From: Caballeronia ptereochthonis
Lineage (GTDB): Bacteria > Pseudomonadota > Gammaproteobacteria > Burkholderiales > Burkholderiaceae
DNA: 64,000 nt
Direction of reading: 5' to 3'
Assembly: GCF_001545075.1 (NCBI RefSeq)
Contig: NZ_FCOB02000013.1
Coordinates: 62,001-126,000, forward strand
Shown here: positions 27,387 to 35,674 of the stretch, in pieces
Numbering within the stretch: the stretch's first letter is position 1
How the letters are laid out: each line of letters begins with the position of its first letter
Notes under the pieces: model-generated
What the model saw: only the letters and a program-made list of their open reading frames with translations
Databases searched by the model: none
Told to the model about the DNA's origin: nothing
Made by a program: the position numbers and the translations under genes

Positions 27387-27445
27387 AGTAGAAAGCGTTG
27401 ACGAGCGTAGCAAGTGAGTGTTTTTACCGAGCCGGACGTACCGCC

Positions 27446-28030
27446 TTACATCGCGATGTCATGCAGGTCCCTGACGATGGGCGGTCCGATCCTGAAGTCT
27501 GAGAAGCGCACGTTCAGACCGCCGCGTTCGGGCGTGCAGCACATCGGGCCGACATGCCAGCGCGCGCTCGCACCGCTCGCGGAAAAGGGCGCGAGACGCA
27601 TGAGGGTCCAGTTGCGCCCGTCGGCGCTGCATTGCACTTTCAGAACGCCTTGCGCGATGGTCATGCGCAGGCGGAAGCGGTTCGTCCCGGCGCGCGAGCC
27701 GAGTGACCAGTCCGAGAGATCGTTCGTCAGGACGGTGCTGAAGGTGAGCGCGCCGTCGTTGTACTCGGCGCCGGCCTTGATCCAGCGTTCGGCGCTCTCG
27801 CGCACCATGAGGCCGGCCTGATCGTAGAGCGCGGAGAAATCGCCGTGGACCGCGACTTCCGCCGTGAAATCGCCGTCCACGCCGGCCGCGAATACGTGGC
27901 CGTTGTCGCGCACGAAGCCGTAGTGCGTCTTGCGCCAGAAATCGGTGTTCGCGTCGGTGGTGACGAAGAGGGTGTCGTTCTCGACACGCCATTGCGCGGG
28001 TTCGTTGATCCATCTGCATTGCTCGAACAT
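27446..28030 (-). CDS. DUF1349 domain protein
   Basis: The 194-residue protein is a beta-sandwich of the DUF1349/concanavalin-like type: WINEPAQWRVENDTLFVTTDANTDFWRKTHYGF at the start, then YDQAGLMVRESAERWIKAG and SDWSLGSRAGTNRFRLRM. It resembles the C-terminal domain found on some beta-xylosidases. There is no signal peptide. ATG 28030 has GGAG at good spacing. The gene is upstream of the LacI gene on the same strand, 96 bp away, across the operator. A sugar-binding or accessory role is inference. Confidence 0.85.
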   Translation of the reverse strand: MFEQCRWINEPAQWRVENDTLFVTTDANTDFWRKTHYGFVRDNGHVFAAGVDGDFTAEVAVHGDFSALYDQAGLMVRESAERWIKAGAEYNDGALTFSTVLTNDLSDWSLGSRAGTNRFRLRMTIAQGVLKVQCSADGRNWTLMRLAPFSASGASARWHVGPMCCTPERGGLNVRFSDFRIGPPIVRDLHDIAM

Positions 28031-28199
28031 GGCGTCTCCGTCGCGTGGATGGGCAGCGCAAGTATGGCATGGCGCGATTATCGTCATGCCTCGTTCATGA
28101 TGCGGTGCGGCGAATTTCTAATGTTCATATGAAACTATTTCTGCGTCAGCTGAATTAGCATGAACGGATCCTTACCGTCCCTTTTCGGAAGGGAGAACG

Positions 28200-29609
28200 A
28201 TGGTCAAGCTGATAATGATCCTGCTGGGCGTGGACTACCTGCGCAACCGCTGGCGCGGTCTCATGGTGATGGGCTGGCTGCTGTTGATCGTCGGCATCGG
28301 CGTGTTCATCGACGCGCTCGACGGTGCGCTCGGCTTTCCGATCTCGCTCGTCGGCTGGCTGCTTCTGATCGAGAGCCTGCTCACGCTGGCTGTCGCGTGG
28401 GCGGGAGTTGGCGGGCAGCGCAGACTGCGCTATGCGAAGGGCGTCGCGTTCATGCTCGCGGCGGCGCTGATTTTCGAGGGCAATCATCACGGCCACTTCA
28501 TTCTTTCGATACTCATCGGTATCGCCTTTATCTTCAATGCCCTTCTGCAAGCGACTTCCGCGCTCGTCGTGCGTTACCGGCGCTACCGCGTCGCACTCGG
28601 TTTCGCGATCTTCGAGCTCCTGCTCGGCGTCTTCATGATTCAGCCCTATCCGACGCATTACAAGGGCACCGTGCCGTATTGCGTCGGCGCGTTCTTCATC
28701 TTCGCGGGATGGAACCTGATCGTGATCGCGACGCGCGTGCGCAAGCTGACGAGCAATCCCGCGATATGGGGCGATGCCAGCGCGGAAGCGGCGAGCGAAG
28801 CGGGAGCGAACGAGGGAGCGCGCCCTGCGCTGCAAGCGAGCGAATGGGACGGCCCGCCCGCCGACGACGAACCGGCGCTGACCGTGCATGTATGGACGCC
28901 GGTGGGATCGTCCAAGGCGGAGACACAGTGGCATCCGATCGTGGACCGCTATATTGCCGCCGTGGATCGCAACGGCGTGATTTCGACGGGACACGCCGCG
29001 CTCGAATCGCCGGAGGGCGTGTACGTGAGCCTTTACCCGGCCGTCGAGATCGATCGCTCGCCCGACGACTTCGCACGCCTGCTGCGCGCCACGCGCGAGA
29101 ACGACGTGCCCGGCGTGTTTCAGCCGAGCTATCCGATCGAATCGAAGGCGTGGTGCCCTTCGACGACGCGCGTGCGCATCCGCAATTACGATCCCGTGCG
29201 TCTGGATCGCTTCTGGCGCAGGTATCGTGAGGACACCACCTATAACCTCACGCATCGCAATTGCTCGAGCAGCGTGTCGCGTGCGCTCGAAGCGGCGCTG
29301 GAAGGCGCGGCCGGACGATTGTATGGCGAGCGCGCCGGGTGGGGCGCGCTATTGCGGATGATCGTGACGCCCGAACTCTGGGTTGCCGCGCAGGTCCGCA
29401 AGCGCGCGGTGACGATGGCCTGGACGCCGGGCCTCACGCTCGACTACGCGCGGGCGCTCAGCATGGTCGCCGATCCTCGTCCTTATGTCTGGCTCAAGGT
29501 CGCGCGCATGGCGCTTTCGACGATGCGCGCATCGCGGCGCGAATGGCGTGACGAAGGGACGCTTGCGCAGAGCGGCGGATCGAACGTCGATCCGCCGGCG
29601 CGTGTATAG
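28200..29609 (+). CDS. HdeD-like membrane domain fused to a papain-like (NlpC/P60-type) C-terminal domain
   Basis: The 469-residue protein has an N-terminal half (about 1-185) with six hydrophobic segments in the HdeD/DUF308 pattern (WLLLIVGIGVFIDAL; YCVGAFFIFAGWNLIV), a linker of Ala/Glu/Pro, then a soluble domain (about 225-440). That domain has STGHAALES with a conserved His, followed later by TYNLTHRNCSSSVSRALEAAL with a Cys after a His/Asn. This His-then-Cys order matches circularly permuted papain-like folds. ATG 28200 follows GGGAGAACG. HdeD is linked to acid resistance in enterics; the fused domain suggests cell-wall or lipid-amide chemistry, but that is inference. Confidence 0.8.
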   Translation: MVKLIMILLGVDYLRNRWRGLMVMGWLLLIVGIGVFIDALDGALGFPISLVGWLLLIESLLTLAVAWAGVGGQRRLRYAKGVAFMLAAALIFEGNHHGHFILSILIGIAFIFNALLQATSALVVRYRRYRVALGFAIFELLLGVFMIQPYPTHYKGTVPYCVGAFFIFAGWNLIVIATRVRKLTSNPAIWGDASAEAASEAGANEGARPALQASEWDGPPADDEPALTVHVWTPVGSSKAETQWHPIVDRYIAAVDRNGVISTGHAALESPEGVYVSLYPAVEIDRSPDDFARLLRATRENDVPGVFQPSYPIESKAWCPSTTRVRIRNYDPVRLDRFWRRYREDTTYNLTHRNCSSSVSRALEAALEGAAGRLYGERAGWGALLRMIVTPELWVAAQVRKRAVTMAWTPGLTLDYARALSMVADPRPYVWLKVARMALSTMRASRREWRDEGTLAQSGGSNVDPPARV

Positions 29610-29618
29610 ACGAGCGAG

Positions 29619-29876
29619 CTAAAGGTCGAGGTCTTCAGCGGCCTTGCGCGCGCGGCGCTCCTCGTTCGCACGGCGTGCGCGCAGCCGCTGGCGCGACAGT
29701 TGGGCGATCACTTCGCCCGTCGTGGCGCCTGGCGGAATTTCGTTGCGGATGACCTTCGCCACCATCGGCAAGCCCATGCGCTGCCTGCGCAGCGCGCGGG
29801 CGATGGCGGTGCGGCATTCCTGACCGTGACAATCCCATTCGTCACGGATTCGCTCGCAATAGGGACACTGTTCCAT
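29619..29876 (-). CDS. Small hypothetical protein with Cys pairs
   Basis: The 85-residue protein begins MEQCPYCERIRDEWDCHGQEC; the CxxC plus C/H/C arrangement in the first 21 residues looks like a small zinc-binding site. The rest is basic and helical (LRARRANEERRARK). The gene has gene-like composition at its start but no clear family. It converges with the HdeD-fusion gene. Confidence 0.5.
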   Translation of the reverse strand: MEQCPYCERIRDEWDCHGQECRTAIARALRRQRMGLPMVAKVIRNEIPPGATTGEVIAQLSRQRLRARRANEERRARKAAEDLDL

Positions 29877-29917
29877 CCTTGCAGTTTACCGTGAAACGAT
29901 GACGGCCTTCGAGTACG

Positions 29918-30158
29918 TCATGCGTTCCACACGCCGCTTGCCGCGGTTCGCCTTGCATAGTCCAGGAACGACCGCGGCTCGCGATTCAACGCACGGCGTA
30001 CGCCATCGACGGGCTTTTCGTTGCGCCCGTCGAGCACCGTGGCGAACAGATAAAGGATGAGGTCGGTTTCCTCCTTCGACACACCGGCGTCGAGCAGACC
30101 GGCTCGAAATGCGTCGGGCGGCACGGGCACCGGACGCAGGTCGCGCCGAGTTGGAAAG
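29918..30158 (-). pseudogene. SDR/NmrA-like oxidoreductase, C-terminal remnant
   Basis: About 80 residues ending at the stop at 29918 read VPVPPDAFRAGLLDAG, then ETDLILYLFATVLDGRNEKP, DGVRRALNREPRSF and YARRTAASGVW. This matches the C-terminal end of NmrA/SDR quinone-oxidoreductase-like proteins. The Rossmann fold and start are absent: upstream sequence switches at about 30158 to a TetR fragment on the other strand. It is probably not expressed as a functional protein. Confidence 0.7.
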
Positions 30159-30166
30159 CCGCCGGT

Positions 30167-30517
30167 GCGTGCGCGACAAGGCGCAACTGCTCAGCGCCTT
30201 TGCCGCACTGGTCGACCAGTACTATGAAATCGTGATGGACAAGCCCGTGATGCGCGACATCTCATCGGCGCTGCGCTCGGACAAGGAGCTGATGGGCATC
30301 GAGATCGCGGAAAGCCGCGCGTGCGGCGCCTTGCTTGCGGCCGCGATCCGGCGCGTCGATCCGCACATCGACAGCAAGCGCGTCAACGCGCTCGCGTCTG
30401 ATCTGGCAACTGGGCGAGGAAACCATGCGCCTCGCCGTCGCGCACAGGCGCGGCGAGGGTGCGCTGCTGGTCGACGCCTATAAGCGGATGAGCCTGCGAG
30501 CGATAGAGGAGGCCTGA
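30167..30517 (+). pseudogene. TetR family regulator, C-terminal remnant with frameshift
   Basis: The translation reads RDKAQLLSAFAALVDQYYE, then KPVMRDISSALRSDKELMG, the ligand-binding part of a TetR regulator, beginning just where the HTH would end. Near 30395 the family-like reading shifts frame and continues as LIWQLGEETMRLAVAHRRG to AIEEA and a stop at 30517. The HTH is missing and the body is frameshifted, so the gene is dead. Confidence 0.75.
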
Positions 30518-30542
30518 AGACGTCGCTCGCACGCCTGCGCGC

Positions 30543-31625
30543 TCATCCACTCAACTGGTTCGACGTGCTCGGGCGCCGCTCGCGCTGATGATGATCGAGG
30601 CTGCGCCTCAGCATCTTCTTCACGAGGCCTTTCAGAAAGTGAATCGAGCGGTCCGCGCGCACGTTCAGATCGAAAGGCTTGAGCTCGACGACTTCGCGGC
30701 CGCTGCGCTCGGCGAGCTTCGCGCGGGTCTTGCGATGATCGACCGCCATGGCGGACAGCGTTTCCGACGCCTGCTTGAACGATCCGCGATCGACTCGCGC
30801 GCAGACATGGCATGCGCGATGAAACAGCTTGTCGAACACGGTAAGCCAGTAGTCGTCCAACTCCCCGCCGTCGCAACGCGCGAGCGCTTCCCGGCCGTTG
30901 GTGCGCAGGTCCCGCATATCGTCGATCGAAGCGCGTTGCGTGATGCTGCCGAAACGCCGGCGATAGCCGATCAACGGCGTCGGAATGCGGAAGATGCTGC
31001 TGGCGCGAAGATACGTCGAAGGCACGACGGCCATGTCTTCGTAGTGACGGCCAACGGGAAACGGCTCGTCGTCGAAGAGCTCGGTGCGATAGACGCGCGC
31101 CCACGCGAAGGTATGGAAGCCTTCTGCGAATTGCTGCAGCGTCGCGCGATTCACCGGACCGCCACCGCTCGTGGCGGTCTCCACGAGGTCGATTTCGTCG
31201 AGCTCACGGCCGTCGTCGTCGATGATCTTGACGTTGTATTCGACGAGATCCCACGCACGCTCCGCGAGCACGGGAATGACCGCCTCGGTGAAGCCGTCGA
31301 GGTAGATGTCGTCGCCGTCGAGGAAGCCGACATAGGGCGTGCGCACCGCCGCCAGGCCCGTGTTGCGCGCGGCGCTCAGGCCGCGGTTTTCCTGGCGCAG
31401 CAGTTCGACGTGCACGCCGCGATCGCGCTCGACGATCGCGCGCGCCGCGGCGTAAGTCTCGTCGCGGGAACCGTCGTCGACGACGATGATTTTCATCGCG
31501 TCGACATGGGGCTGGGACAGCAAGGATTCGAGCGCTTCCTCGATGTATCCCTCGATGTTGTACGCCGCCACGACGATGCTCAGAAGCGGGTTCGTGTCTC
31601 GCAAGGAGTCACTCTCAAACGGCAT
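30543..31625 (-). CDS. Glycosyltransferase family 2 protein
   Basis: This 360-residue GT-A enzyme opens with LLSIVVAAYNIEGYIEEAL, has the nucleotide-sugar region IIVVDDGSRDET and the DxD motif in VGFLDGDDIYLDGF (about residue 105), then a longer C-terminal region with KLFHRACHVCARVD. The basic C-terminal end (KKMLRRSLDHHQRE) may contact the membrane. ATG 31625 (MPFESDS) has GGAGAG upstream; the longer frame to 31808 is unlikely. No polysaccharide gene cluster adjoins, so the acceptor is unknown. Confidence 0.87.
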   Translation of the reverse strand: MPFESDSLRDTNPLLSIVVAAYNIEGYIEEALESLLSQPHVDAMKIIVVDDGSRDETYAAARAIVERDRGVHVELLRQENRGLSAARNTGLAAVRTPYVGFLDGDDIYLDGFTEAVIPVLAERAWDLVEYNVKIIDDDGRELDEIDLVETATSGGGPVNRATLQQFAEGFHTFAWARVYRTELFDDEPFPVGRHYEDMAVVPSTYLRASSIFRIPTPLIGYRRRFGSITQRASIDDMRDLRTNGREALARCDGGELDDYWLTVFDKLFHRACHVCARVDRGSFKQASETLSAMAVDHRKTRAKLAERSGREVVELKPFDLNVRADRSIHFLKGLVKKMLRRSLDHHQRERRPSTSNQLSG

Positions 31626-32696
31626 ATATGACGCTCTCCGTCGGATGATTGGGCTCTGACTCGCCGCACCTGTTCGATGCGATGAGCCGTCGTCGATGTC
31701 ACGACGTGTGACGACGCGGCGGGCCGTGCGCCACGACACAAGCGGCTCGCGCGACGCGCCACACGGCGAGTCATGCAGTGGTCTGATGGATGCGGCGGGC
31801 TCGTTCACCGTGTTCGCGGCGGGGAAGAGCCATTTGAAACGCCGGTGCGGCGCAGGCGTTCACGCAAAGCCGCCCCAGAGGCAAGCCGCATGAACGGTCT
31901 TACGACGCTTATAGTTGGAGCATGTCACGTCACATTGCCGGCCCCGGATGCCCCGGTCTGACGTGCATGTCGATCGAGCAAACGCAATAGAGCGCATTCG
32001 TCGGGGCGGGTTCCCCGGACGCCATGATTTTGCGCTGACACCAATCCCGAATCACGTGAACAGTCCCCGCGCTGTGAAATTTGCGGATTCAACCGCGACT
32101 GACAGGCGAAGCCGAACACGTAGCTTGCATGTTAGCGGTTTAAAAAAAACCAGGCGGTGACATTCGTGTGTTGCCAGTACGTCGTTCAGAAAAAGCGAAA
32201 CGTGCTCCTTTCAAGACACTGATGCAAGATCGGTCGCGCGATGCGCGTACTTATTGCACTGATCGTGTATGCATTACGCGTTGCATCTCACGTCGGTGCG
32301 CGATCGCGCTGATTAACAGTATGGTCCAGACTCGAACGAATGCGCTCCGTGCGCTCAGTCACATGGCAGGGCTGTCTTCAGCCCTGGAGCGTGACAAATC
32401 GTTTCAGGGTGCAAGCGAACTTTGCGAAATGCGGCAGATTTTTCATCCCGGCCGCGCCAATCATCACCGGAGACGAAAAAAATACGTGTTCGCTGCAGCG
32501 CCGGTCAACGCGCCGATGGTTTTTATGCCGCGTTCCAACGCCCGATTCTCGATCTGCAGGAAGAAACGCCCGAAAAGCAGTAGCAAATGCAATGCCACGG
32601 TCTCGCATCGTCCTGCTGATTAAAGCGGGCGAGCGAGACTCGATGATCGCGGGCAAGAAGAAGAACCGAAAGCGAATCGAATGCTTGCCGCCAGGG
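31626..32696. other. Gene-poor region of about 1.07 kb
   Basis: No convincing coding sequence is present on either strand; the open frames here have random composition. The only clear structure is a perfect hairpin with CAGGGCT (32367-32373) and AGCCCTG (32380-32386) arms without a T-run. It could hold regulatory sequence, a small RNA or decayed genes. Confidence 0.4.
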
Positions 32697-32987
32697 TCAA
32701 TGATGGTTATAGAGCGATTGCCCCAGCGCCTGTGGCGAGGGCTGCGTGATCCATCCGCTTTGCGCCGCGCTTTCGGTACCCGGTCCGTACGAGGTATCGG
32801 CAGATGATGGACTCGTGCGCTGTGTATCCGGATAGTGGACATTCGATTGATGCAAGGTGCCGTCGCGCAGCGCCTGGACGATCTGGCCTTGAACTTCAGC
32901 GCGCGTGACAGGCGCATCCGATCGCGCATACGAAAGCGCGGGCGCCATGACGGCGGATGCAACCAAGGCAATCAAAATGCGTTTCAT
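32697..32987 (-). CDS. DUF4148 domain-containing small exported protein
   Basis: The 96-residue protein has a signal peptide (MKRILIALVASAVMAPALSYA) and the family's VTRAEVQGQIVQAL segment, with an N/Y/P-rich C-terminal part. DUF4148 proteins are common, often multicopy, small periplasmic proteins of Burkholderia relatives with no assigned role. ATG 32987 is preceded by AAGGGGATCG. Confidence 0.87.
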   Translation of the reverse strand: MKRILIALVASAVMAPALSYARSDAPVTRAEVQGQIVQALRDGTLHQSNVHYPDTQRTSPSSADTSYGPGTESAAQSGWITQPSPQALGQSLYNHH

Positions 32988-33059
32988 GGTCGATCCCCTT
33001 AAGAGAGTGGAACTCGATAAGGAGACTAGGTGCGAAGAATTAGTCGAGCGTTAGCGCGC

Positions 33060-34112
33060 TCAAACATTCTCCGGCGTGTAGAGCTGCGCGGACAATGGAT
33101 ACTGACTCGCTAACGCCGACTCTCCGGGCAAGGCCTGCAACGCACGCAGCATCGCCTGTATTGCCGTTTCCGCGATGCGCTGAAGCGGCGTATCGATGAC
33201 GAGGTCGATGACGCCTTCGACCAGCGCTTCGTAACGGTCGGGCATCAGGTCGCTGCACACGGTCACGATGTGTCTTCCCGATGCCTCCTCGCGCAGCGCG
33301 CGAATGACGCCGCCCACGCCGCCGCCCGGAATGTAGAGACCGGCCAGATCGGCATGCCGCGCGAGCATCGCGAGTGTCGCTTCATAGGCGAGTTGCTTGT
33401 CCTCCAGGTTGATCTGCGTGTCGAGTACGCGCAGTCCGGGCGCATGTTCGCGCAGATACGAGCGGAAGCTGATCTCGCAGCTTTCCTGGCCGAGATAGCG
33501 CGGCGTGCCGACGAACACGCCCACGGTGCCTTCATCTCGGCGAGTGAGGCGGCTCACGGCCCACGCTGCCGTGCGTCCGCTCTTGCGCGGGTCCACGCCG
33601 ATATAGCCCGCACGCAAGGGCGCGCTCAGATCCGACAGCAGCGTGACGGTCGGCTTGCCTTGAGCGTGCAATGCCTCGATGGCCGCCGTCACGTGCGGAT
33701 GATCCACCGCGACGACGCCGAGCGCATCGGCCTCTTCACCGAGTGCGAGAAGCGTGCGTGCAATGGAAGCAGGATCGAGCTCGTCCATGTACTCGATGAC
33801 GGCGGTGCAGTGTTCCGGCTCATGGCGCGCGGCCGCATCGGTCAGGATGCGAGCAAAGGTCTGATAGAACGGATCGGCGCGCTTTTGCAGGCAGAACCCG
33901 AGCGTGTGCCGTTCGCGACGCTCGCCGCGCTGTGCGCGCAGGCGCTCGCGCATCAGTCCTGCGCCGTGATAGCCGATGCGTTCAGCCGCTTCGATCACGC
34001 ACAGCGCCGTTCCTTCGCGCACGCTCAGACGACCGTTGAACACGCGGTCGACCGTTGCCGGGCTCACGCCGGCCGCTTCTGCGACCGACTGAAGTGTGGG
34101 ACGCTTGCTCAT
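33060..34112 (-). CDS. LacI family transcriptional regulator
   Basis: The 350-residue repressor has the HTH/hinge TLQSVAEAAGVSPATVDRVFNG and a binding domain with HTLGFCLQKRADPFYQTF, GYIGVDPRKSGRTAAW and GLYIPGGGVGG. The domain is of the periplasmic-binding type used for sugars and inositols. It is divergent from the desaturase-ferredoxin-reductase operon at 34259 with a 146-bp gap, so it probably represses that operon. A MocR-type GntR/aminotransferase regulator is not what is seen here. Confidence 0.92.
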   Translation of the reverse strand: MSKRPTLQSVAEAAGVSPATVDRVFNGRLSVREGTALCVIEAAERIGYHGAGLMRERLRAQRGERRERHTLGFCLQKRADPFYQTFARILTDAAARHEPEHCTAVIEYMDELDPASIARTLLALGEEADALGVVAVDHPHVTAAIEALHAQGKPTVTLLSDLSAPLRAGYIGVDPRKSGRTAAWAVSRLTRRDEGTVGVFVGTPRYLGQESCEISFRSYLREHAPGLRVLDTQINLEDKQLAYEATLAMLARHADLAGLYIPGGGVGGVIRALREEASGRHIVTVCSDLMPDRYEALVEGVIDLVIDTPLQRIAETAIQAMLRALQALPGESALASQYPLSAQLYTPENV

Positions 34113-34258
34113 CTCTTGATGGAAATGATGGATTTTCGAATGGCGCGATGATGCTTAAAGATAGCAAATGCGCGCGAACATTGCGCCGCCTTTGCGTGCC
34201 TCCTATCATCGATCCGACAAGAACGAATGATGTAAATCCAATCATCGGATGAGGTGAC

Positions 34259-35338
34259 ATGATGGAATCCGGGCAGTCCCGAGGCGCACGCGCGCCGGAC
34301 AGGCATTGCGCTTACCAGTTGATAGGAGGCGCCGGCGAGCGCGCGAAGGCGGCGGGTCTCGTCAATGCCGACTGGCACAAATGCGCGGTGCCGCGCCCGG
34401 TCATGAAGAGCCTGATGCAGCGAAGCGATGCGCGCGCGATCCGCGACACGCTCCTCTGGTATGCGGCGATCGTCGCGAGCGGCGTGCTGGCGTGGTTCGC
34501 GTGGCAAGCGCATTCGCTTTGGGCGATTCCCGCGTTCCTTCTCTACGGCACGCTGTATTGCAGCCCGGCCGATTCGCGCTGGCACGAGAGCGGACACGGC
34601 ACCGCGTTCAAGACGTCATGGATGAACAAGGCGCTCTATCAGGTGGCGTCGTTTCAGGTGTTTCGGCGTCCGACGATCTGGCGCTGGAGTCACGCGCGCC
34701 ATCACACGGATACGCTCGTCGTGGGCCGCGATCGCGAGATCGCCGTGCCCTTGCCGACGGACTGGCTGAGCCTCGCGCTCAATGTGTTTGCGCTTAAGCA
34801 CGTCGCGGGCGAGGTGCCGAAGATCATTTCATCGGCCTTCGGCAACATCGGCGAGGAGGAAAGGACCTATGTGCCTGAAGCGGAATGGCCGAAGGTGATT
34901 ATCGAGGCGCGCGTCTGGCTTGCGATTCATGCGGTGGTGATCGCCTCATGCTTCGTGTTCCATTCGATTTTGCCACTGCTCTATGTCGGCCTGCCGAGTC
35001 TCTACGGCGCATGGCTCTATCTTTTCTTCGGCCTGACGCAGCACGCCGGCATGCCGGAGAACGTGCTCGATCATCGCAAGAACTGCCGCACCGTGATGAT
35101 GAATCCCGTGTTCCGGTTTCTCTACCTGAACATGAATTATCACGTCGAGCATCACATGTTTCCGATGGTGCCGTATCACGCGCTGCCGCGCCTGCATGAA
35201 GCGGTCAAGCACGACATGCCGCCGCCCTATCCGAGCTCGATCGCTGCTTACGCGGAAATCATTCCGGTGCTCATGCGGCAGACGCGCGATCCGTCGTATC
35301 ACGTCGAACGGCCGGTGCCGGCGGCAACTCAGGCGTAA
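34259..35338 (+). CDS. Fatty-acid-desaturase-like membrane oxygenase (MocD-like)
   Basis: The 359-residue membrane di-iron oxygenase has three histidine boxes: HESGH (about 109-113), HARHH (about 145-149) and HVEHH late in the protein. Four hydrophobic segments lie between them. It precedes a Rieske ferredoxin and a ferredoxin reductase, the same order as rhizobial mocD-mocE-mocF, whose products demethylate the inositol-amine rhizopine. The homology is to the desaturase/alkane-hydroxylase family in general. The substrate is inference from gene order only. GAGGTG precedes the ATG. Confidence 0.85.
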   Translation: MMESGQSRGARAPDRHCAYQLIGGAGERAKAAGLVNADWHKCAVPRPVMKSLMQRSDARAIRDTLLWYAAIVASGVLAWFAWQAHSLWAIPAFLLYGTLYCSPADSRWHESGHGTAFKTSWMNKALYQVASFQVFRRPTIWRWSHARHHTDTLVVGRDREIAVPLPTDWLSLALNVFALKHVAGEVPKIISSAFGNIGEEERTYVPEAEWPKVIIEARVWLAIHAVVIASCFVFHSILPLLYVGLPSLYGAWLYLFFGLTQHAGMPENVLDHRKNCRTVMMNPVFRFLYLNMNYHVEHHMFPMVPYHALPRLHEAVKHDMPPPYPSSIAAYAEIIPVLMRQTRDPSYHVERPVPAATQA

Positions 35339-35361
35339 GAGACTCGAGGAGACGATTTGTC

Positions 35362-35670
35362 ATGACGCAATGGATCGATGCAGCCGCGCTGGACGACATC
35401 GACGACGAAGACGTGATGCGCTTCGATCACGATGGCCGGACCTTCGCGATCTACCGCGTGAACGACGCCGTGTACGCAAGCGACGGCCTGTGCACGCACG
35501 AGCACGTGCATCTGAGCGACGGGCTCGTGATGGATCACGTCATCGAATGCCCGAAGCACAACGGACGCTTCGATATCCGCGACGGCCGGCCACTGTGCGC
35601 GCCGGTTTGCGAAAAGCTCAGGACGTACCCCGCAAGGGTCGAGGGCGGACGCATCTTCATCGAGGTCTGA
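35362..35670 (+). CDS. Rieske-type 2Fe-2S ferredoxin (MocE-like)
   Basis: The 102-residue protein carries the Rieske cluster ligands as CTH (Cys 44, His 46) and CPKH (Cys 63, His 66), with the single-domain ferredoxin length of MocE-type proteins. It should pass electrons from the reductase encoded next to the di-iron oxygenase upstream. It starts 23 bp after the desaturase stop and lies 4 bp before the reductase, indicating one operon. Confidence 0.9.
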   Translation: MTQWIDAAALDDIDDEDVMRFDHDGRTFAIYRVNDAVYASDGLCTHEHVHLSDGLVMDHVIECPKHNGRFDIRDGRPLCAPVCEKLRTYPARVEGGRIFIEV

Positions 35671-35674
35671 CGCC

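Noticed and set aside
32168..32623. 151-residue frame between GT2 and DUF4148
   Set aside because: Random-looking Arg/Cys/Ser-rich translation, no domain and no ribosome site.
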